A stretch of DNA of 64,000 nt. Origin: Asticcacaulis sp. MM231 (GTDB taxonomy: Bacteria > Pseudomonadota > Alphaproteobacteria > Caulobacterales > Caulobacteraceae). A program made the position numbers and the translations under genes. Shown here one piece after another: positions 17,224 to 26,490 of the stretch. The notes under the pieces are model-generated. The model saw only the letters and a list, made by a program, of their open reading frames with translations, was not told where the DNA came from and did no database searches. The stretch spans positions 186,001-250,000 of the forward strand of contig NZ_OZ075108.1 in assembly GCF_964186625.1 (NCBI RefSeq). The letters are read 5' to 3'. Within the stretch, counting starts at the first letter, position 1. Each line of letters begins with the position of its first letter.

Positions 17224-17581
17224 CGATGCACTCGATTTCGACGGCGGCCTCCAGCGCCAGCGCCGCCGCGCCAAAAATGGTGCAGGCTGGCAGGGGGCTA
17301 CCGTCGAAATAGGTGGCGAACAGGGTCTCGAAACGCTCACGCATATTCATGTTGGTCAGGATGATCTTGACCGAAACGAGCGCCGTTAGCGGACGGTCGA
17401 AACGCGCCAGTGATGCCGCGACGTTGGCCATCATCTGATGGACCTCGGCATCGAATCCTTGCGCCAGATGGCCATCGTCGTCGTCGCCGATATGACCGGA
17501 CAGATAGATCAGGCCATCCAGAATGACCGCCTCGGAAAAGGCGGCATCGAAGGGATAGGCATGGTAGGTCGGTGGGATCAT
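17213..17581 (-). CDS. RidA family (YjgF/YER057c/UK114) protein
   Basis: This is a 122-residue small trimeric-type protein. True RidA hydrolyses reactive enamine/imine intermediates released by PLP enzymes. Seen are AVILDGLIYLSGHIG, VHQMMANVAASLARF, ALVSVKIILTNMN and the end FGAAALALEAAVEIECIA. The usual catalytic Arg of RidA (as in RxxV) is replaced around TIFGAAAL, so it may be a non-deaminating paralogue. It overlaps the end of the glycoside hydrolase gene tail to tail by 11 bases. Confidence 0.85.
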   Translation of the reverse strand: MIPPTYHAYPFDAAFSEAVILDGLIYLSGHIGDDDDGHLAQGFDAEVHQMMANVAASLARFDRPLTALVSVKIILTNMNMRERFETLFATYFDGSPLPACTIFGAAALALEAAVEIECIAKL

Positions 17582-17608
17582 AATTCTAAAAGAGGCAGCG
17601 TAATCGTC

Positions 17609-18076
17609 TTATTTTTGAACAATGCCCGCTTCTTTATAAAGCGCATTCAATTTATCCGCATCAACATTGGCTGTCAGGCCGGCCATCCCTGCATTTACTT
17701 CCGGTGAGGAAAATATGCCCTTGGCCGCGATCTGGCCCAGCAGGCTGAAGCTTGTCTGCAGGGATACCTCCCCTTCATATTTGAGGGCGGCAACGCTCTC
17801 TGTTCTACAATCCACTGTCAGCAAACGCACCATAAGCGAGGCAGCAGTTTTGTCGATGGCTGCCCGTTCGTCCGAGTTGATAATGGACATCGAGCGAATG
17901 TCGGGATGCAGAGCTATGGCTGCAAAAATCCAGCGTATTAGGTCTTTTTGATCGGACGAGCTTGCCGAATTTACCAAGCACTTGCTTAGATCGTCAGTAT
18001 ATGGGCCAGCCTGGGCAGGAGAAAAGGCGGTCAGGCCAGCTAGGATTGATACAGTGATTGCAAGTTGTTTGAACAT
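17609..18076 (-). CDS. Secreted hypothetical protein
   Basis: This is a 155-residue protein with a clear signal peptide (ITVSILAGLTAFSPAQA) and an Ala-x-Ala cleavage site near residue 23. Two cysteines (in LSKCLVN and TVDCRTE) could form a disulfide in the periplasm. The rest looks helical. I do not recognise a family. It lies between the RidA gene and ftsK on the same strand and may belong to the same acquired block as the glycoside hydrolase, because its neighbours across the block (lolA, ftsK) are usually adjacent. Confidence 0.72.
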   Translation of the reverse strand: MFKQLAITVSILAGLTAFSPAQAGPYTDDLSKCLVNSASSSDQKDLIRWIFAAIALHPDIRSMSIINSDERAAIDKTAASLMVRLLTVDCRTESVAALKYEGEVSLQTSFSLLGQIAAKGIFSSPEVNAGMAGLTANVDADKLNALYKEAGIVQK

Positions 18077-18187
18077 TTCATCCCCCCAAAGATCGATAGA
18101 CGTCTACTATATCATTGTGTCGTCAGCATCAATGTTTGACTAATTTCGGAGAACTCCAGCTCACGGGTGCAGGGTCCGCGACCACTG

Positions 18188-19936
18188 CTAGTGGCCGGGG
18201 GGCGGGCCGACCAGGATATCGCGCTTGCCGACGTGGTTGGCGGGGCCGACCACGCCTTCCATTTCCATCTTTTCCATCAGCGAGGCGGCGCGGTTATAGC
18301 CGATCTGCAGCTTGCGCTGAATGTAGGAGGTGGAGGCCTTGCGATCGAAGGTAACGAAATAGACGGCCTTGTCGTAGAGGTCGTCGCCGGAGCCGCCGCC
18401 TTCGCCTGCGCCGCCTTCGGAGCCACTCTCTTCATCGCCACCATAGGTGACGTCTTCGAGATATTGCGGACTGCCCTGATCGCGCAGGTATTGTGCCACG
18501 GCTTCGACCTCTTCGTCCGAGACGAACGGGCCGTGCAGGCGGGTGATGCGGCCACCGCCGGCCATATAGAGCATATCGCCCTGACCGAGGAGTTGTTCGG
18601 CACCCTGCTCACCCAGAATGGTGCGCGAGTCGATCTTTGAGGTGACCTGGAAGGAAATACGGGTCGGGAAGTTGGCCTTGATCGTGCCGGTGATGACGTC
18701 CACCGAGGGACGCTGGGTGGCCATGATCAGGTGGATGCCCGCGGCACGCGCCATCTGGGCCAGACGTTGCACGGCGCCTTCGATATCCTTGCCGGCCACC
18801 ATCATCAGGTCGGCCACTTCGTCGATGATCACGACGATATAGGGCATGGGCTCGGGCACCATTTCGTCGAATTCGTAGATCGGCTGGCCGGTTTCATCGA
18901 AGCCGGTCTGGACCTTGCGGACAAAATTCTTGCCCTCGGCGGCGGTGGCGCGGGCGCGTTCGTTGAAATTGCTGATATTACGCACGCCAACCTTGGACAT
19001 CCGGCGATAGCGGTCTTCCATCTCCTTTACGGTCCACTTGAGCGCCACCACGGCCTTTTTCGGATCGGTGACGACCGGCGCCAGCAGGTGCGGAATGCCG
19101 TCATAGACGGAAAGTTCCAGCATCTTCGGGTCGATCATGATGAACTTGCACTGTTCCGGATCGAGGCGATAGAGGATCGACAGGATCATGGCGTTGACGC
19201 CGACCGACTTACCCGAACCGGTGGTGCCGGCGATAAGCAGGTGGGGCATCTTGGCAAGATCGGTAACGTAAGGGTCGCCGCCGATGGTTTCGCCCAGCAC
19301 CATGGGGAGGGAGTGGCCAGCCTTTTCAAATTCGGCCGAGGCCAGCATGTCGCGCAGATAAACGGTTTCGCGCACCTGGTTGGGCAGTTCGATGCCGATG
19401 GCGTTACGGCCCTGCACGATCGAGACGCGGCAGGAGCGGGCGGACATGTTACGGGCGATGTCGTCGGCCAAGGCGACGACGCGCGCGCCCTTGACGCCGG
19501 CGGCCGGGGCCAGTTCGTAGAGGGTGACGACGGGGCCGGGGCGGATCTGGTCGATCACGCCGCGCACGCCGAATTCGGCCAGCACGCTTTCCAGCATCCG
19601 GGCGTTCTGGCGCAAGCTATCTTCGTCGAAGCTGTGGTTGCGCGGTTTGGGCTTGGCCAGGATCGACAGTTCGGGCAGGCGGAAATTGCTCGGACGCAGG
19701 AATTCGAACACCGGCTGTTTTTCGGCTTCGGCGCGGGCGGAAGGCTTGATCGGTTTTATATCGGAAACCGGGGTTTCGATCATATCGGCGAAATCGGGGT
19801 CTTCGTAGGGGCCCATCTCGTCTTCGAGCGGGGGCAGGGCGCCGGTGCGGGCGGTATTGGGCGAAATGCGCGGACCCGACCCGATGGCCGGCGTAATCGG
19901 TTCCGGCTGCTCGTCGAAATCTATCTTCATCGACAA
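18188..19936 (-). CDS. ftsK: DNA translocase FtsK, linker and motor part (second frame)
   Basis: This frame holds the FtsK motor and gamma domains (582 codons). Motifs are [16 protein letters not shown] (Walker A), [13 protein letters not shown] (Walker B), [20 protein letters not shown], and a C-terminal winged helix ([21 protein letters not shown]) that would read KOPS and activate XerCD. The frame opens just after a TGA and has TTG/ATG codons at 19936/19930, but the normal protein would continue from the membrane part in the overlapping frame. One extra base near 19920-19930 separates the two frames. FtsK is essential or near-essential in Caulobacter, so a sequencing error is more likely than real loss. 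Confidence 0.9.
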   Translation of the reverse strand: MSMKIDFDEQPEPITPAIGSGPRISPNTARTGALPPLEDEMGPYEDPDFADMIETPVSDIKPIKPSARAEAEKQPVFEFLRPSNFRLPELSILAKPKPRNHSFDEDSLRQNARMLESVLAEFGVRGVIDQIRPGPVVTLYELAPAAGVKGARVVALADDIARNMSARSCRVSIVQGRNAIGIELPNQVRETVYLRDMLASAEFEKAGHSLPMVLGETIGGDPYVTDLAKMPHLLIAGTTGSGKSVGVNAMILSILYRLDPEQCKFIMIDPKMLELSVYDGIPHLLAPVVTDPKKAVVALKWTVKEMEDRYRRMSKVGVRNISNFNERARATAAEGKNFVRKVQTGFDETGQPIYEFDEMVPEPMPYIVVIIDEVADLMMVAGKDIEGAVQRLAQMARAAGIHLIMATQRPSVDVITGTIKANFPTRISFQVTSKIDSRTILGEQGAEQLLGQGDMLYMAGGGRITRLHGPFVSDEEVEAVAQYLRDQGSPQYLEDVTYGGDEESGSEGGAGEGGGSGDDLYDKAVYFVTFDRKASTSYIQRKLQIGYNRAASLMEKMEMEGVVGPANHVGKRDILVGPPPGH

Positions 19937-20660
19937 AGGTTTTCAGCTTCGGGGCACGCTTTTCCTTGACCTTGCTGGCCACGACTTCGCTGACGCCGGC
20001 GGCGACGCGGCTAGCGCCGACGGAGGCCACGGCCTTATGGGTGAGGTGACCGAGTAGGCTGGAGAGGTGCAGATAGTGCCCCATATTGAGGCTTAGCGCC
20101 TTGTTGAAGCTGAGCAGGGCGAGGCCGGCAAAGATCAGGCTGGAAATGATGTCAGAGCCGGGCAGACGCATGAAATCAAACACGGATTTCAGCATGTTAT
20201 GGACGCCGGAACCCCAGAAACCGCCAAAGCTCTGCGCCAGAACCTTGTCTTCCGAGGTCATGATCGGCGCGATGGCGGCGCTCAGGGCCAGCACGAACAG
20301 TACGGCCCACAGGGCATGGAGGCGCAACTTGACGCGCGTCTGGTCGGGATCGGGATGGAAGGTGCGCAACAGGCCGAAATAGATCATCAAGGCTGCGGCG
20401 GGCCAGGCGGCGAGGCCCAGCGACTGACTGCCGATATCGGCCATGACCGCACCGAAGGAGCCCAGCGCATTATGGATTTCGCCATGGCTGACCGTATTGA
20501 AGCTAGGGTCTTCTGGATGATAGGTCGCCAGCGCTATGAAGCCGGCAAAGCCGGTCAGCGTCACAAATGCGCCGCGCAGCCGGGCCATCAGTGGCGACTG
20601 CCAGATAGCGCGCATGTGGCTGTCAAAGGCGGTCCAAAGGGTCATGGTCAGGCTGGACAT
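19617..20660 (-). CDS. ftsK: DNA translocase FtsK, N-terminal membrane part (first frame)
   Basis: This frame encodes the FtsK membrane domain to about residue 245. Hydrophobic helices are seen in [45 protein letters not shown] and [13 protein letters not shown], and periplasmic YHPEDPSFN follows the first. After [11 protein letters not shown] the reading frame leaves the FtsK sequence and runs on as nonsense to a stop at 19617. Removing one base near 19925 joins it smoothly to the motor frame. The true gene is therefore about 18188-20660, start ATG at 20660. A hairpin-rich spacer precedes it. Confidence 0.88.
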   Translation of the reverse strand: MSSLTMTLWTAFDSHMRAIWQSPLMARLRGAFVTLTGFAGFIALATYHPEDPSFNTVSHGEIHNALGSFGAVMADIGSQSLGLAAWPAAALMIYFGLLRTFHPDPDQTRVKLRLHALWAVLFVLALSAAIAPIMTSEDKVLAQSFGGFWGSGVHNMLKSVFDFMRLPGSDIISSLIFAGLALLSFNKALSLNMGHYLHLSSLLGHLTHKAVASVGASRVAAGVSEVVASKVKEKRAPKLKTFVDEDRFRRAAGTDYAGHRVGSAHFAQYRPHRRPAPARRRDGPLRRPRFRRYDRNPGFRYKTDQAFRPRRSRKTAGVRIPASEQFPPARTVDPGQAQTAQPQLRRR

Positions 20661-20763
20661 GGGTACTTAGATCAGGTCTCGTAAGGTTTCGCGTAGCCCT
20701 GCTAAATGCCATGAAAAGGGTTAAGAGCTGTTTACGATGTTTTGGCGGGACACGAAAAAAGCA

Positions 20764-20897
20764 AGAAGCCCCACCACCGCATCTAACACTTTGTGTGTCG
20801 TGCGGTCCCCCTCCCCGACGAGCAGGGAGGTAGAAGACATTAGATGCTCTTCTCCCTTTGATTCCATGAGCCGAAGGCGAAGGGTGGTGGGGTTTCT
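20764..20897. repeat. Palindromic CCCCACCACC repeat between ftsK and the hydroxylase gene
   Basis: AGAAGCCCCACCACC (20764-20778) pairs with GGTGGTGGGGTTTCT (20883-20897) across a 104-base spacer that itself contains CCCTCCCCG and CAGGGAGG, which can pair. The same outer arms recur at 45240-45308 as a perfect 21-bp stem. It fills most of the 306-base gap between ftsK and the UbiH-type gene, where I see no other gene. Confidence 0.6.
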
Positions 20898-20966
20898 GAC
20901 TTACTTTCGTGCGCCCGCGTCACCTGACCGCATTGCGCTTTAAGCGCGTCCCGCTATGATGGCGGC

Positions 20967-22211
20967 ATGAAAACCTATGATGTGATAATCGTTGGCGCTG
21001 GCATGGCCGGCATGACCCTGGCCCTGGCCCTGACGTCGGGCGGGCTTGAGGTCGCGCTGGTGGAGAAACAGCCGTTCGACGATATGCTCGATGTGTCGTT
21101 CGATGGCCGCGCCTCGGCGATTGCCTATGCCTGTTTCCGCCAGTGGAAAGCGCTTGGCGTCGGCGATGTGCTGGAGCCGTTATCCTGCCGCATGGACGAG
21201 ATTTTCGTCACCGACGGCCATCTGCCGGGTGCATCCGCACCAACGCCCCTGCCGTTTTTTCTGCATTTCGCCGCCGGTGAAATCTCTGACCGTTCGGACG
21301 ATGAACCGCTGGGCTACATGGTTGAGAACCGTCAGATGCGCAAGGCGCTCTACGAGGCGATTCAGGCCCGTGGTATCCGTCTGATCTCGCCCGTCTCCCT
21401 GGTGGATCATCGGGAAGATGGTGTCTTCGCCGAGATCGATCTGAGCACGGGCGAAACTCTGAGAGCTTCTCTGATCGTTTCCGCCGAGGGTCGGAAATCG
21501 TCTTTGCGCGAAAAGGCCGGCATCAAATACATCAACTGGGATTACGAGCAGAGCGCCGTCGTCTGCACGGTGCAGATGGATCGCCCGCACAACCACGTCG
21601 CCTACGAGCATTTCCTGCCGACCGGGCCATTCGCCATCCTGCCGCTGAATGATAACAGGGCCTGCATCGTGTGGTCGGAAACCCATGCCAAAGCCAAGGC
21701 GCTGATGCAGGTCGATGACGCCCTGTTCTTCGATCATCTGCTGGGGCGTTTTGGCGAATTCCTCGGTGAAATCAGTCTGGTCGGCGGTAAATTCATCTAT
21801 CCCCTGGGCCTTGGCCTGGCCGAAGAGATGCACAAGGGGCGGCTGGCCCTGCTGGGCGATTCCGCTCATGGCATCCACCCGATCGCCGGACAGGGGCTTA
21901 ATCTCGGCCTCAAGGATGTGGCGGCGCTTGCCGAAGTCTTGATTGAGGCGGCGCGTCTGGGTGAGGATATCGGCACCGATCTGGTGCTGGAGCGTTACGC
22001 CAAGTGGCGACGCTTCGATAATGTCAGCACATCGGTGGTGATGGATGGTTTCGTGCGGCTGTTTTCCAACGGCAATCCGTTGTTGCGCGCGGTGCGTGGC
22101 GTCGGCATCGGCCTGTTCAATCGCGTGCCGGCTCTGCGTAAGTTCGTGATGGAAGACGCCGGCGCCGCCACGGGCGATCTGCCGAAACTGCTGCGAGGCG
22201 AGTTAGTCTAA
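20967..22211 (+). CDS. UbiH/UbiF/VisC family FAD-dependent hydroxylase
   Basis: This is a 414-residue flavoprotein monooxygenase of the ubiquinone-biosynthesis type. The FAD-binding GxGxxG is in VIIVGAGMAGMTLALAL, the DG-like motif is present, and the second FAD motif reads LALLGDSAHGIHPIAGQGLNLGLKD in two adjoining stretches, diagnostic for UbiH-type enzymes. These hydroxylate the benzoquinone ring during ubiquinone synthesis; which position (C5, C6 or C1) cannot be decided here. It is transcribed away from ftsK and overlaps the next gene tail to tail by nine bases. Confidence 0.87.
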   Translation: MKTYDVIIVGAGMAGMTLALALTSGGLEVALVEKQPFDDMLDVSFDGRASAIAYACFRQWKALGVGDVLEPLSCRMDEIFVTDGHLPGASAPTPLPFFLHFAAGEISDRSDDEPLGYMVENRQMRKALYEAIQARGIRLISPVSLVDHREDGVFAEIDLSTGETLRASLIVSAEGRKSSLREKAGIKYINWDYEQSAVVCTVQMDRPHNHVAYEHFLPTGPFAILPLNDNRACIVWSETHAKAKALMQVDDALFFDHLLGRFGEFLGEISLVGGKFIYPLGLGLAEEMHKGRLALLGDSAHGIHPIAGQGLNLGLKDVAALAEVLIEAARLGEDIGTDLVLERYAKWRRFDNVSTSVVMDGFVRLFSNGNPLLRAVRGVGIGLFNRVPALRKFVMEDAGAATGDLPKLLRGELV

Positions 22212-22562
22212 CTTTGTCAGGCAGCGTAGCAGACTGCCGTTGGGATCGACCAGATAGCTGGCGCGAAAACCCCAAACTTCACTGACCGGCGCGGTCAGGC
22301 GCGGAACCCCGGTCTTCGGCAAGTTTGCGACTGCCCACGCGGTATAAAGACCATCGACATCGTCTACGCGCACGCAAGCGCTGAACGAGGATTGGTAAGG
22401 GTTGAGGTTGGGGTAGGGGAAGAACTCGATCACCAGCGGTCCGCGCGACAGGATCATCCAGCCGGAATCGTGGAAGTCTTCCTTGAAGCCCAGCGCCTGA
22501 TAAAATTCCGAGGTGGCTCCGAAATCAATGGCTGGCAGGTTGGCGGTGATCCGGTCGGTCAT
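22203..22562 (-). CDS. VOC superfamily (glyoxalase/bleomycin-resistance-like) protein
   Basis: This 119-residue protein has one glyoxalase/bleomycin-resistance fold: ANLPAIDFGATSEFYQALGF, then SRGPLVIEFFPYPNLNP, ACVRVDDVDGLY and ASYLVDPNGSLLRCL. Such small VOC proteins bind bleomycin-type drugs or a metal, but the substrate is unknown. Its ATG shares one base with the stop of the upstream trm112 gene (TAATG), so the two are translationally coupled. Confidence 0.82.
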   Translation of the reverse strand: MTDRITANLPAIDFGATSEFYQALGFKEDFHDSGWMILSRGPLVIEFFPYPNLNPYQSSFSACVRVDDVDGLYTAWAVANLPKTGVPRLTAPVSEVWGFRASYLVDPNGSLLRCLTKLD

Positions 22563-22777
22563 TAGCTCTTGGTCGGCTCGAATTTGCGCGCCTGATCGAC
22601 CAGCATGATGGGCACGCCGGAGCGAACCGGATAAGCGAGACCGGCGGTGGGGCTGATCAGCTCCTGTGCGGCCTTGTCATAGGTCAGGGGGCGGCGTGTC
22701 ACCGGACAGACCAGCGCTTCCAGCAGGCGCGGATCAACCTCAAGCTCATTTTTCGCGTAGGTTTCGATATCGGTCAT
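22562..22777 (-). CDS. Trm112 family protein
   Basis: This is a 71-residue Trm112-like protein. [17 protein letters not shown] and [13 protein letters not shown] match the small zinc-ribbon-derived fold that, in eukaryotes and archaea, activates methyltransferases. The bacterial members have an undefined role, perhaps as methyltransferase or LPS-pathway accessories. Only one Cys (VCPV) remains of the usual zinc ligands, as in many proteobacterial members. AGGAG precedes the ATG and lies directly after the hairpin of structured repeat copy 2. Confidence 0.87.
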   Translation of the reverse strand: MTDIETYAKNELEVDPRLLEALVCPVTRRPLTYDKAAQELISPTAGLAYPVRSGVPIMLVDQARKFEPTKS

Positions 22778-22791
22778 TTTTAACTCCTATT

Positions 22792-22880
22792 CCAAAGTCT
22801 CATGATTTTCATGAGACTTGGCAAGGGCGACTGCCCGCCGCGCACTTTTGCGCGTAAGCCATGCGGCGTTTGAGCTCAAG
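22792..22880 (-). repeat. Structured intergenic repeat, copy 2 (trm112 leader)
   Basis: Hairpin CCAAAGTCTCATG/CATGAGACTTGG (one bulged base) is followed on the plus strand by CAAGGGCGACTGCCCGCC, GCGCACTTTTGCGCG and AAGCCATGCGGC. Read on the minus strand, toward trm112, the hairpin ends a few bases before the AGGAG ribosome site. The element overlaps the 3' end of cnoX by a few bases. Confidence 0.65.
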
Positions 22881-23751
22881 AAAAAAGCAAAGAGGACAGG
22901 CGGCGGCGGCCAGCCTTGGTCAGTTCGGAGGCCAAGCCCAGCGCCGTGAAGATCTTGAAAAGATAGGTGCGGGCGCCCTGTTCGTTCCACTCCGGCTCGT
23001 ACTTGACGATTTCGAGCAGGGTGTTGATGGCTTCGGCGGTTTCGCCCTGCGCGGCCAGCGCACGGCCGAGATCATAGAGCGCGTCGAAATCACGGCCATT
23101 GGCGGCGACCCTGGCGCGCAGTCCGGCAACGTCGGTGGGGGCGCCTTCGGTCAGTTCGAGGGCGGCGCGTAAGGACAGGATATCGGCGTCTTTGGTATCA
23201 GCATAGGCCTGATCGAGGATGGCCTTGGCGTGATCGGGCTGTTGCAGTTTCAGATAGATCCGCGCCATACCGGCGATGGCTTTTACGTTTTCCGGGTCTT
23301 GCTCAAGGATGAAGGCGTAGGCCTCCATGGCGCTTGGCATATCGCCATCAGCCACGGATTGTGCGGCCAGCGCCAGAGTTTCGTCGATGGTCGGCACGCC
23401 GGCCTCACCGCCGCCCAGCTTGTCGATAAAGGCGCGCAGGTCGGTTTCCGACTTGGCGCCCATGAAGGCATCGACTGGACGGCCGCCGACAAAGGCATAG
23501 ACGGTGGGGATGGATTGGATGCGCAGTTGCGCGGCGATGGCCTGGTTCTGGTCGACATCGATCTTGACCAGTTTCACCGCGCCCTTTTTCTCGCCGATGA
23601 CCTTTTCGAGAGCCGGCGTAAGCTGACGGCAGGGGCCGCACCACGGCGCCCAGAAATCGACAATGACCGGATGGGTCATCGAGGCTTCGATAACGTCGGC
23701 CATGAAGGTCGCTTCGGAACCGTCGGAGATATTGGGGTCGGTGCTGGGCAT
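22876..23751 (-). CDS. cnoX: Chaperedoxin CnoX (thioredoxin-TPR protein, YbbN-like)
   Basis: This 291-residue protein has an N-terminal thioredoxin domain with intact FWAPWCGPCRQ (Cys38 and Cys41) and the cis-Pro in SIPTVYAFVGG. Tetratricopeptide-like helical repeats follow (YAFILEQDPENVKAIAGMAR; FDALYDLGRALAAQGETAEA). This is the CnoX/YbbN layout: a holdase that protects proteins from over-oxidation and hands them to chaperonins. In Caulobacter CnoX keeps a CxxC and works as an oxidoreductase, which fits here. It lies upstream of trm112 on the same strand, with copy 2 of the structured repeat between them. Confidence 0.88.
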   Translation of the reverse strand: MPSTDPNISDGSEATFMADVIEASMTHPVIVDFWAPWCGPCRQLTPALEKVIGEKKGAVKLVKIDVDQNQAIAAQLRIQSIPTVYAFVGGRPVDAFMGAKSETDLRAFIDKLGGGEAGVPTIDETLALAAQSVADGDMPSAMEAYAFILEQDPENVKAIAGMARIYLKLQQPDHAKAILDQAYADTKDADILSLRAALELTEGAPTDVAGLRARVAANGRDFDALYDLGRALAAQGETAEAINTLLEIVKYEPEWNEQGARTYLFKIFTALGLASELTKAGRRRLSSLLFS

Positions 23752-23895
23752 GGGTGTACCTGTCTTTTTAGTGCGTCTGGCTTAACCCAGATGGTGCGCC
23801 GGTTCAATCGAATCAAGGAAAGGTTGACCCATAGATTTCGTGTCTTTTTGTGTTTTTCGTGCTTACCTGAGGCGAATACGTCGTTGGGCGCCGTC

Positions 23896-24459
23896 ATGAA
23901 GCAATGGATGCGATGGATTGTTAGCATAGTGGTCGGTGTAATTGTGCTGTGCGCGAGCTTGATCGTCGCAGATGGTCTGACCGATGATATTCACCGTAGC
24001 GACGTTGCGGTGGTACTGGGATCGAAGGTCAACCCGAACGGAACGCCTTCGCCTCGCCTCCAGGCTCGGCTTGGCCGGGCGTTGGAACTCTATAAAAACG
24101 GCTGGACGCCCCGTATCCTGGTCAGCGGCGGCACGGGCGTGGAAGGCGTGCCTGAGGGCACGGCGATGAAGCGCTGGCTGGTTTCGCAGGGCGTCCCGGA
24201 AACCGCAATCATTGTGGATGACCAGGGCGTCGATACCCGGGCCACGGCCCGCAATACAGCCGTCTTGCTGCGCGCTCATAATCTGCACAGCGCCATCGTG
24301 GTCAGTCAGTATTTTCATATCTCGCGGACGAAACTGGCCTTCGCGCAGGAAGGTATGACAGGCGTTGGCTCTGCCCATCCCGACTATTTCGAAGCCCGCG
24401 ATTTCTACTCTATCGCCCGCGAGGTTCCGGGATATGTGGGTTACCTGGTGCAGAGATAA
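23896..24459 (+). CDS. YdcF/SanA/ElyC family (DUF218) membrane protein
   Basis: This 187-residue protein has an N-terminal membrane helix (IVSIVVGVIVLCASLIVA) and a DUF218 domain: DVAVVLGSKVNPNGTPSPRL, ALELYKNGWTPRILVSGG, DTRATARNTAVLLR and VSQYFHISRTKLAF. Relatives include SanA and ElyC, which affect envelope integrity and lipid carrier use. ATG 23896 is chosen because it places the helix at the start; the open frame extends far upstream but is antisense to cnoX there. GAGG lies somewhat too far upstream, so initiation may be weak. Confidence 0.85.
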   Translation: MKQWMRWIVSIVVGVIVLCASLIVADGLTDDIHRSDVAVVLGSKVNPNGTPSPRLQARLGRALELYKNGWTPRILVSGGTGVEGVPEGTAMKRWLVSQGVPETAIIVDDQGVDTRATARNTAVLLRAHNLHSAIVVSQYFHISRTKLAFAQEGMTGVGSAHPDYFEARDFYSIAREVPGYVGYLVQR

Positions 24460-24482
24460 CGGCAATTCGTGTGTGAACCTTC

Positions 24483-24992
24483 TTACGTCAATGCTGCAAA
24501 ATCAATAATCACCAAGTCACGGTCCAGCGAGGCGATAAACCTGCGGAAATCCGCCTGGGTGAGCGAAGTCGTCGCCGTATTGGTCAGGGGGTGGAAGTTG
24601 ACGATATCGGCATCGGCCAGGGCCTTATCGAGAATAAAGCGCACGTTTTTCTCGGGATCGTTGATCAGGCCAAGCGCCGTCACCGAGCCCGGCCGGACGC
24701 CCAGCGCGTTATAAAGCCGCTCTTCCGATCCGAAACTCAGGCGGCCTGAACCGATCACCTTTGGCAGGGTTTTCAGGTTGATCGTCGTTGATTGTTCAGC
24801 CGAGATCAGCCAGAGCTGGCCCTTGTCGTCCTTGAGGAATAGATTTTTGGTGTGAGCGCCGGGTAAGCCTGCCTTGATGTCATCGCCCTCGCCGACGCGA
24901 AAGACGGCCTCATGATGCAGGGTGCTTGTTTTCAGGCCCAAATCATTTAAGGCTTCGAGCAGTTTTTCAGGTGTGCAGAGGCTTTCGGTCAT
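24483..24992 (-). CDS. Prolyl-tRNA synthetase associated domain protein (YbaK/ProX type)
   Basis: This is a 169-residue single-domain trans-editing factor. Family members deacylate mischarged Ala-tRNA-Pro or related species. Visible are [56 protein letters not shown] and the end [13 protein letters not shown], which match the ProXp-ala (PrdX) group. ATG 24992 starts at the conserved [13 protein letters not shown]. It diverges from the DUF6065 gene across 43 bases. Confidence 0.85.
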   Translation of the reverse strand: MTESLCTPEKLLEALNDLGLKTSTLHHEAVFRVGEGDDIKAGLPGAHTKNLFLKDDKGQLWLISAEQSTTINLKTLPKVIGSGRLSFGSEERLYNALGVRPGSVTALGLINDPEKNVRFILDKALADADIVNFHPLTNTATTSLTQADFRRFIASLDRDLVIIDFAALT

Positions 24993-25035
24993 AGGAAAGG
25001 CTTTAGCGCAAACTTTTTTACGATGGAACTGCCAG

Positions 25036-25809
25036 ATGGAACTTGAGTGCTTTGTCATGACCACCTATCCGCCGGAAATCGTGCCAGGCAGGCCCGACCG
25101 CGACTGGATGGATGCGTTTCAGGCGCGCTTCCCCTATCGCTGCCTGCCGCTGACCATGGCCAATACCACCGGCTGGGAAATCCTGTGCCCGACCGATTTT
25201 ACGGTTATCTGGAACGGCGGCGTCGGTAAGAACGATCTGGTCATCAGTTGCGATGCCGATCCAGATTATAATCTCGAACATCTGGTTTCATCGCACTTTA
25301 CCCACGGCGTGCTGACCTTCCACACCGGCTATATGTTCCGCACACCGCCGGGCTTTGCGGTGCTGGCGTCGGGTGCGCCTAATCACGTCAAGGACGGCAT
25401 CGCGCCCCTGACAGGTCTGGTCGAGACCGACTGGCTTCCTTTCCCGTTCACGATGAACTGGCTTATGACCCGCCCCGGCATGATCAGCTTTAAAAAGGGG
25501 GAGCCCTTCTGTTTCATTCAGGTGGTCGAGCACAAGAAGCAGGACAACATCCAGCCGGTGATCAAGGCGCTGGAAAGCGATCCGGACTTCAAGAACCAGT
25601 TCGATGCCTGGGCCAAGCAGCGCAACGAGTTCAACGAAAGCCTCGTACGCCGTGATCCGGATGCGGTGAAAGAAGCGTGGCAGAAGTTTTACTTCAAGGG
25701 CGAAAAGCCGGACCCGACCGGCCAGGTGGTCGAGAAGGTCGAGGACCATATCAATCGCCGCCGCCTGAAAGCGCCGAAGCTTATGAAATCAAAAAAGACC
25801 AGCAGGTAA
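25036..25809 (+). CDS. DUF6065 family protein
   Basis: This 257-residue cytoplasmic protein has [33 protein letters not shown] and FTVIWNGG near the N-terminus, then a cluster [18 protein letters not shown] and [20 protein letters not shown]. This matches what I recall of DUF6065. The function is unknown; members often sit near secondary-metabolite or hydroxylase genes, but here the only close partner is the divergent tRNA-editing gene. GGA lies eight bases before ATG. A strong terminator follows directly. The C-terminal end is very basic. Confidence 0.72.
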   Translation: MELECFVMTTYPPEIVPGRPDRDWMDAFQARFPYRCLPLTMANTTGWEILCPTDFTVIWNGGVGKNDLVISCDADPDYNLEHLVSSHFTHGVLTFHTGYMFRTPPGFAVLASGAPNHVKDGIAPLTGLVETDWLPFPFTMNWLMTRPGMISFKKGEPFCFIQVVEHKKQDNIQPVIKALESDPDFKNQFDAWAKQRNEFNESLVRRDPDAVKEAWQKFYFKGEKPDPTGQVVEKVEDHINRRRLKAPKLMKSKKTSR

Positions 25810-25810
25810 C

Positions 25811-25845
25811 AAAAAGCCCTCCCCGACAATCAGGGAGGGCTTTTT
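25811..25845. terminator. Bidirectional Rho-independent terminator
   Basis: AAAAAGCCCTCCC (25811-25823) and GGGAGGGCTTTTT (25833-25845) form a 13-bp perfect stem with a nine-base loop, with A and T runs on both sides. It serves the convergent DUF6065 and lipoprotein genes. Confidence 0.9.
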
Positions 25846-25864
25846 TATAGTCAAAGCGTGCCGG

Positions 25865-26407
25865 TTATTGGCGCGCTGTCGGGCGGACGATGCGCGGGCC
25901 CAGGCTGGACTGGATGGAACGCGCGTCATAGGCCTTTGGATTGCCTTCGGGCTTCGGTCCCTTGTGCAGCAGGATTTCGGCGGAGGCCTCGTAACGGTTA
26001 TATTCAACCGTATCGGTGCTCCAGTCAGCACCCCAGGCGCCCCAACGGCTCCAGCGGTTACGGCTGTAGTAACGCCACGAGAAGCTGTCCATGAAAGGGT
26101 CGCCATAGGTGGCGATGCGACGCTTTTCATCGGTGTTGCGGTTAACAATCTCAAACCAGTCGTAGCCGGCGTCAAGCGTCAGTTCGGAGGCACGGAACAG
26201 CAGATAATCCTCTACCGTCTCGCGGCGGGTCATATCATTGCCGGCGAAGCTCAGGCGGTAACGATCCTGCTCCAGGCGGGTTTCGGAATAGCCGCGCTGG
26301 GCGCTGGGCGCGGCCGTGGAGAGCGCCGGTTGATAGGGGGTTGGCGTCGAGCAGGCCGACAGCGCCGTCAGCGCGATCGCGGCCATCAGGGCTAGTTTCA
26401 GGTTCAT
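25865..26407 (-). CDS. CC0125/CC1285-type lipoprotein
   Basis: This is a 180-residue putative lipoprotein. ATG 26407 is chosen for its GGGAGT site and because the signal peptide (LALMAAIALTALSAC) then starts properly. The mature part has YSETRLEQDRYRLSFAGN, DYLLFRASELTLDAGYDWF and FSWRYYSRNRWSRWG, which match a family I know from Caulobacter as CC0125/CC1285 lipoproteins. No function is established. It probably faces the periplasm or is anchored in the outer membrane. Confidence 0.75.
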   Translation of the reverse strand: MNLKLALMAAIALTALSACSTPTPYQPALSTAAPSAQRGYSETRLEQDRYRLSFAGNDMTRRETVEDYLLFRASELTLDAGYDWFEIVNRNTDEKRRIATYGDPFMDSFSWRYYSRNRWSRWGAWGADWSTDTVEYNRYEASAEILLHKGPKPEGNPKAYDARSIQSSLGPRIVRPTARQ

Positions 26408-26490
26408 GATCGGGACTCCCCACATATGTCAGACTTTGCAAACACTATTAACCCGCAAGAGTGAGCCGTCAATGTGGCATATCAAGGGCA

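Noticed and set aside
18731..19969. Plus-strand open frame of 412 codons opposite ftsK
   Set aside because: It is the reverse complement of the FtsK motor sequence; its His/Asp/Gly-rich composition is typical of such shadows.
22786..22990. Small protein encoded by structured repeat copy 2 (ending ARRAVALAKSHENHETLE)
   Set aside because: The frame overlaps cnoX and is not kept in copies 1 and 3, so a coding role for the repeat is unlikely.
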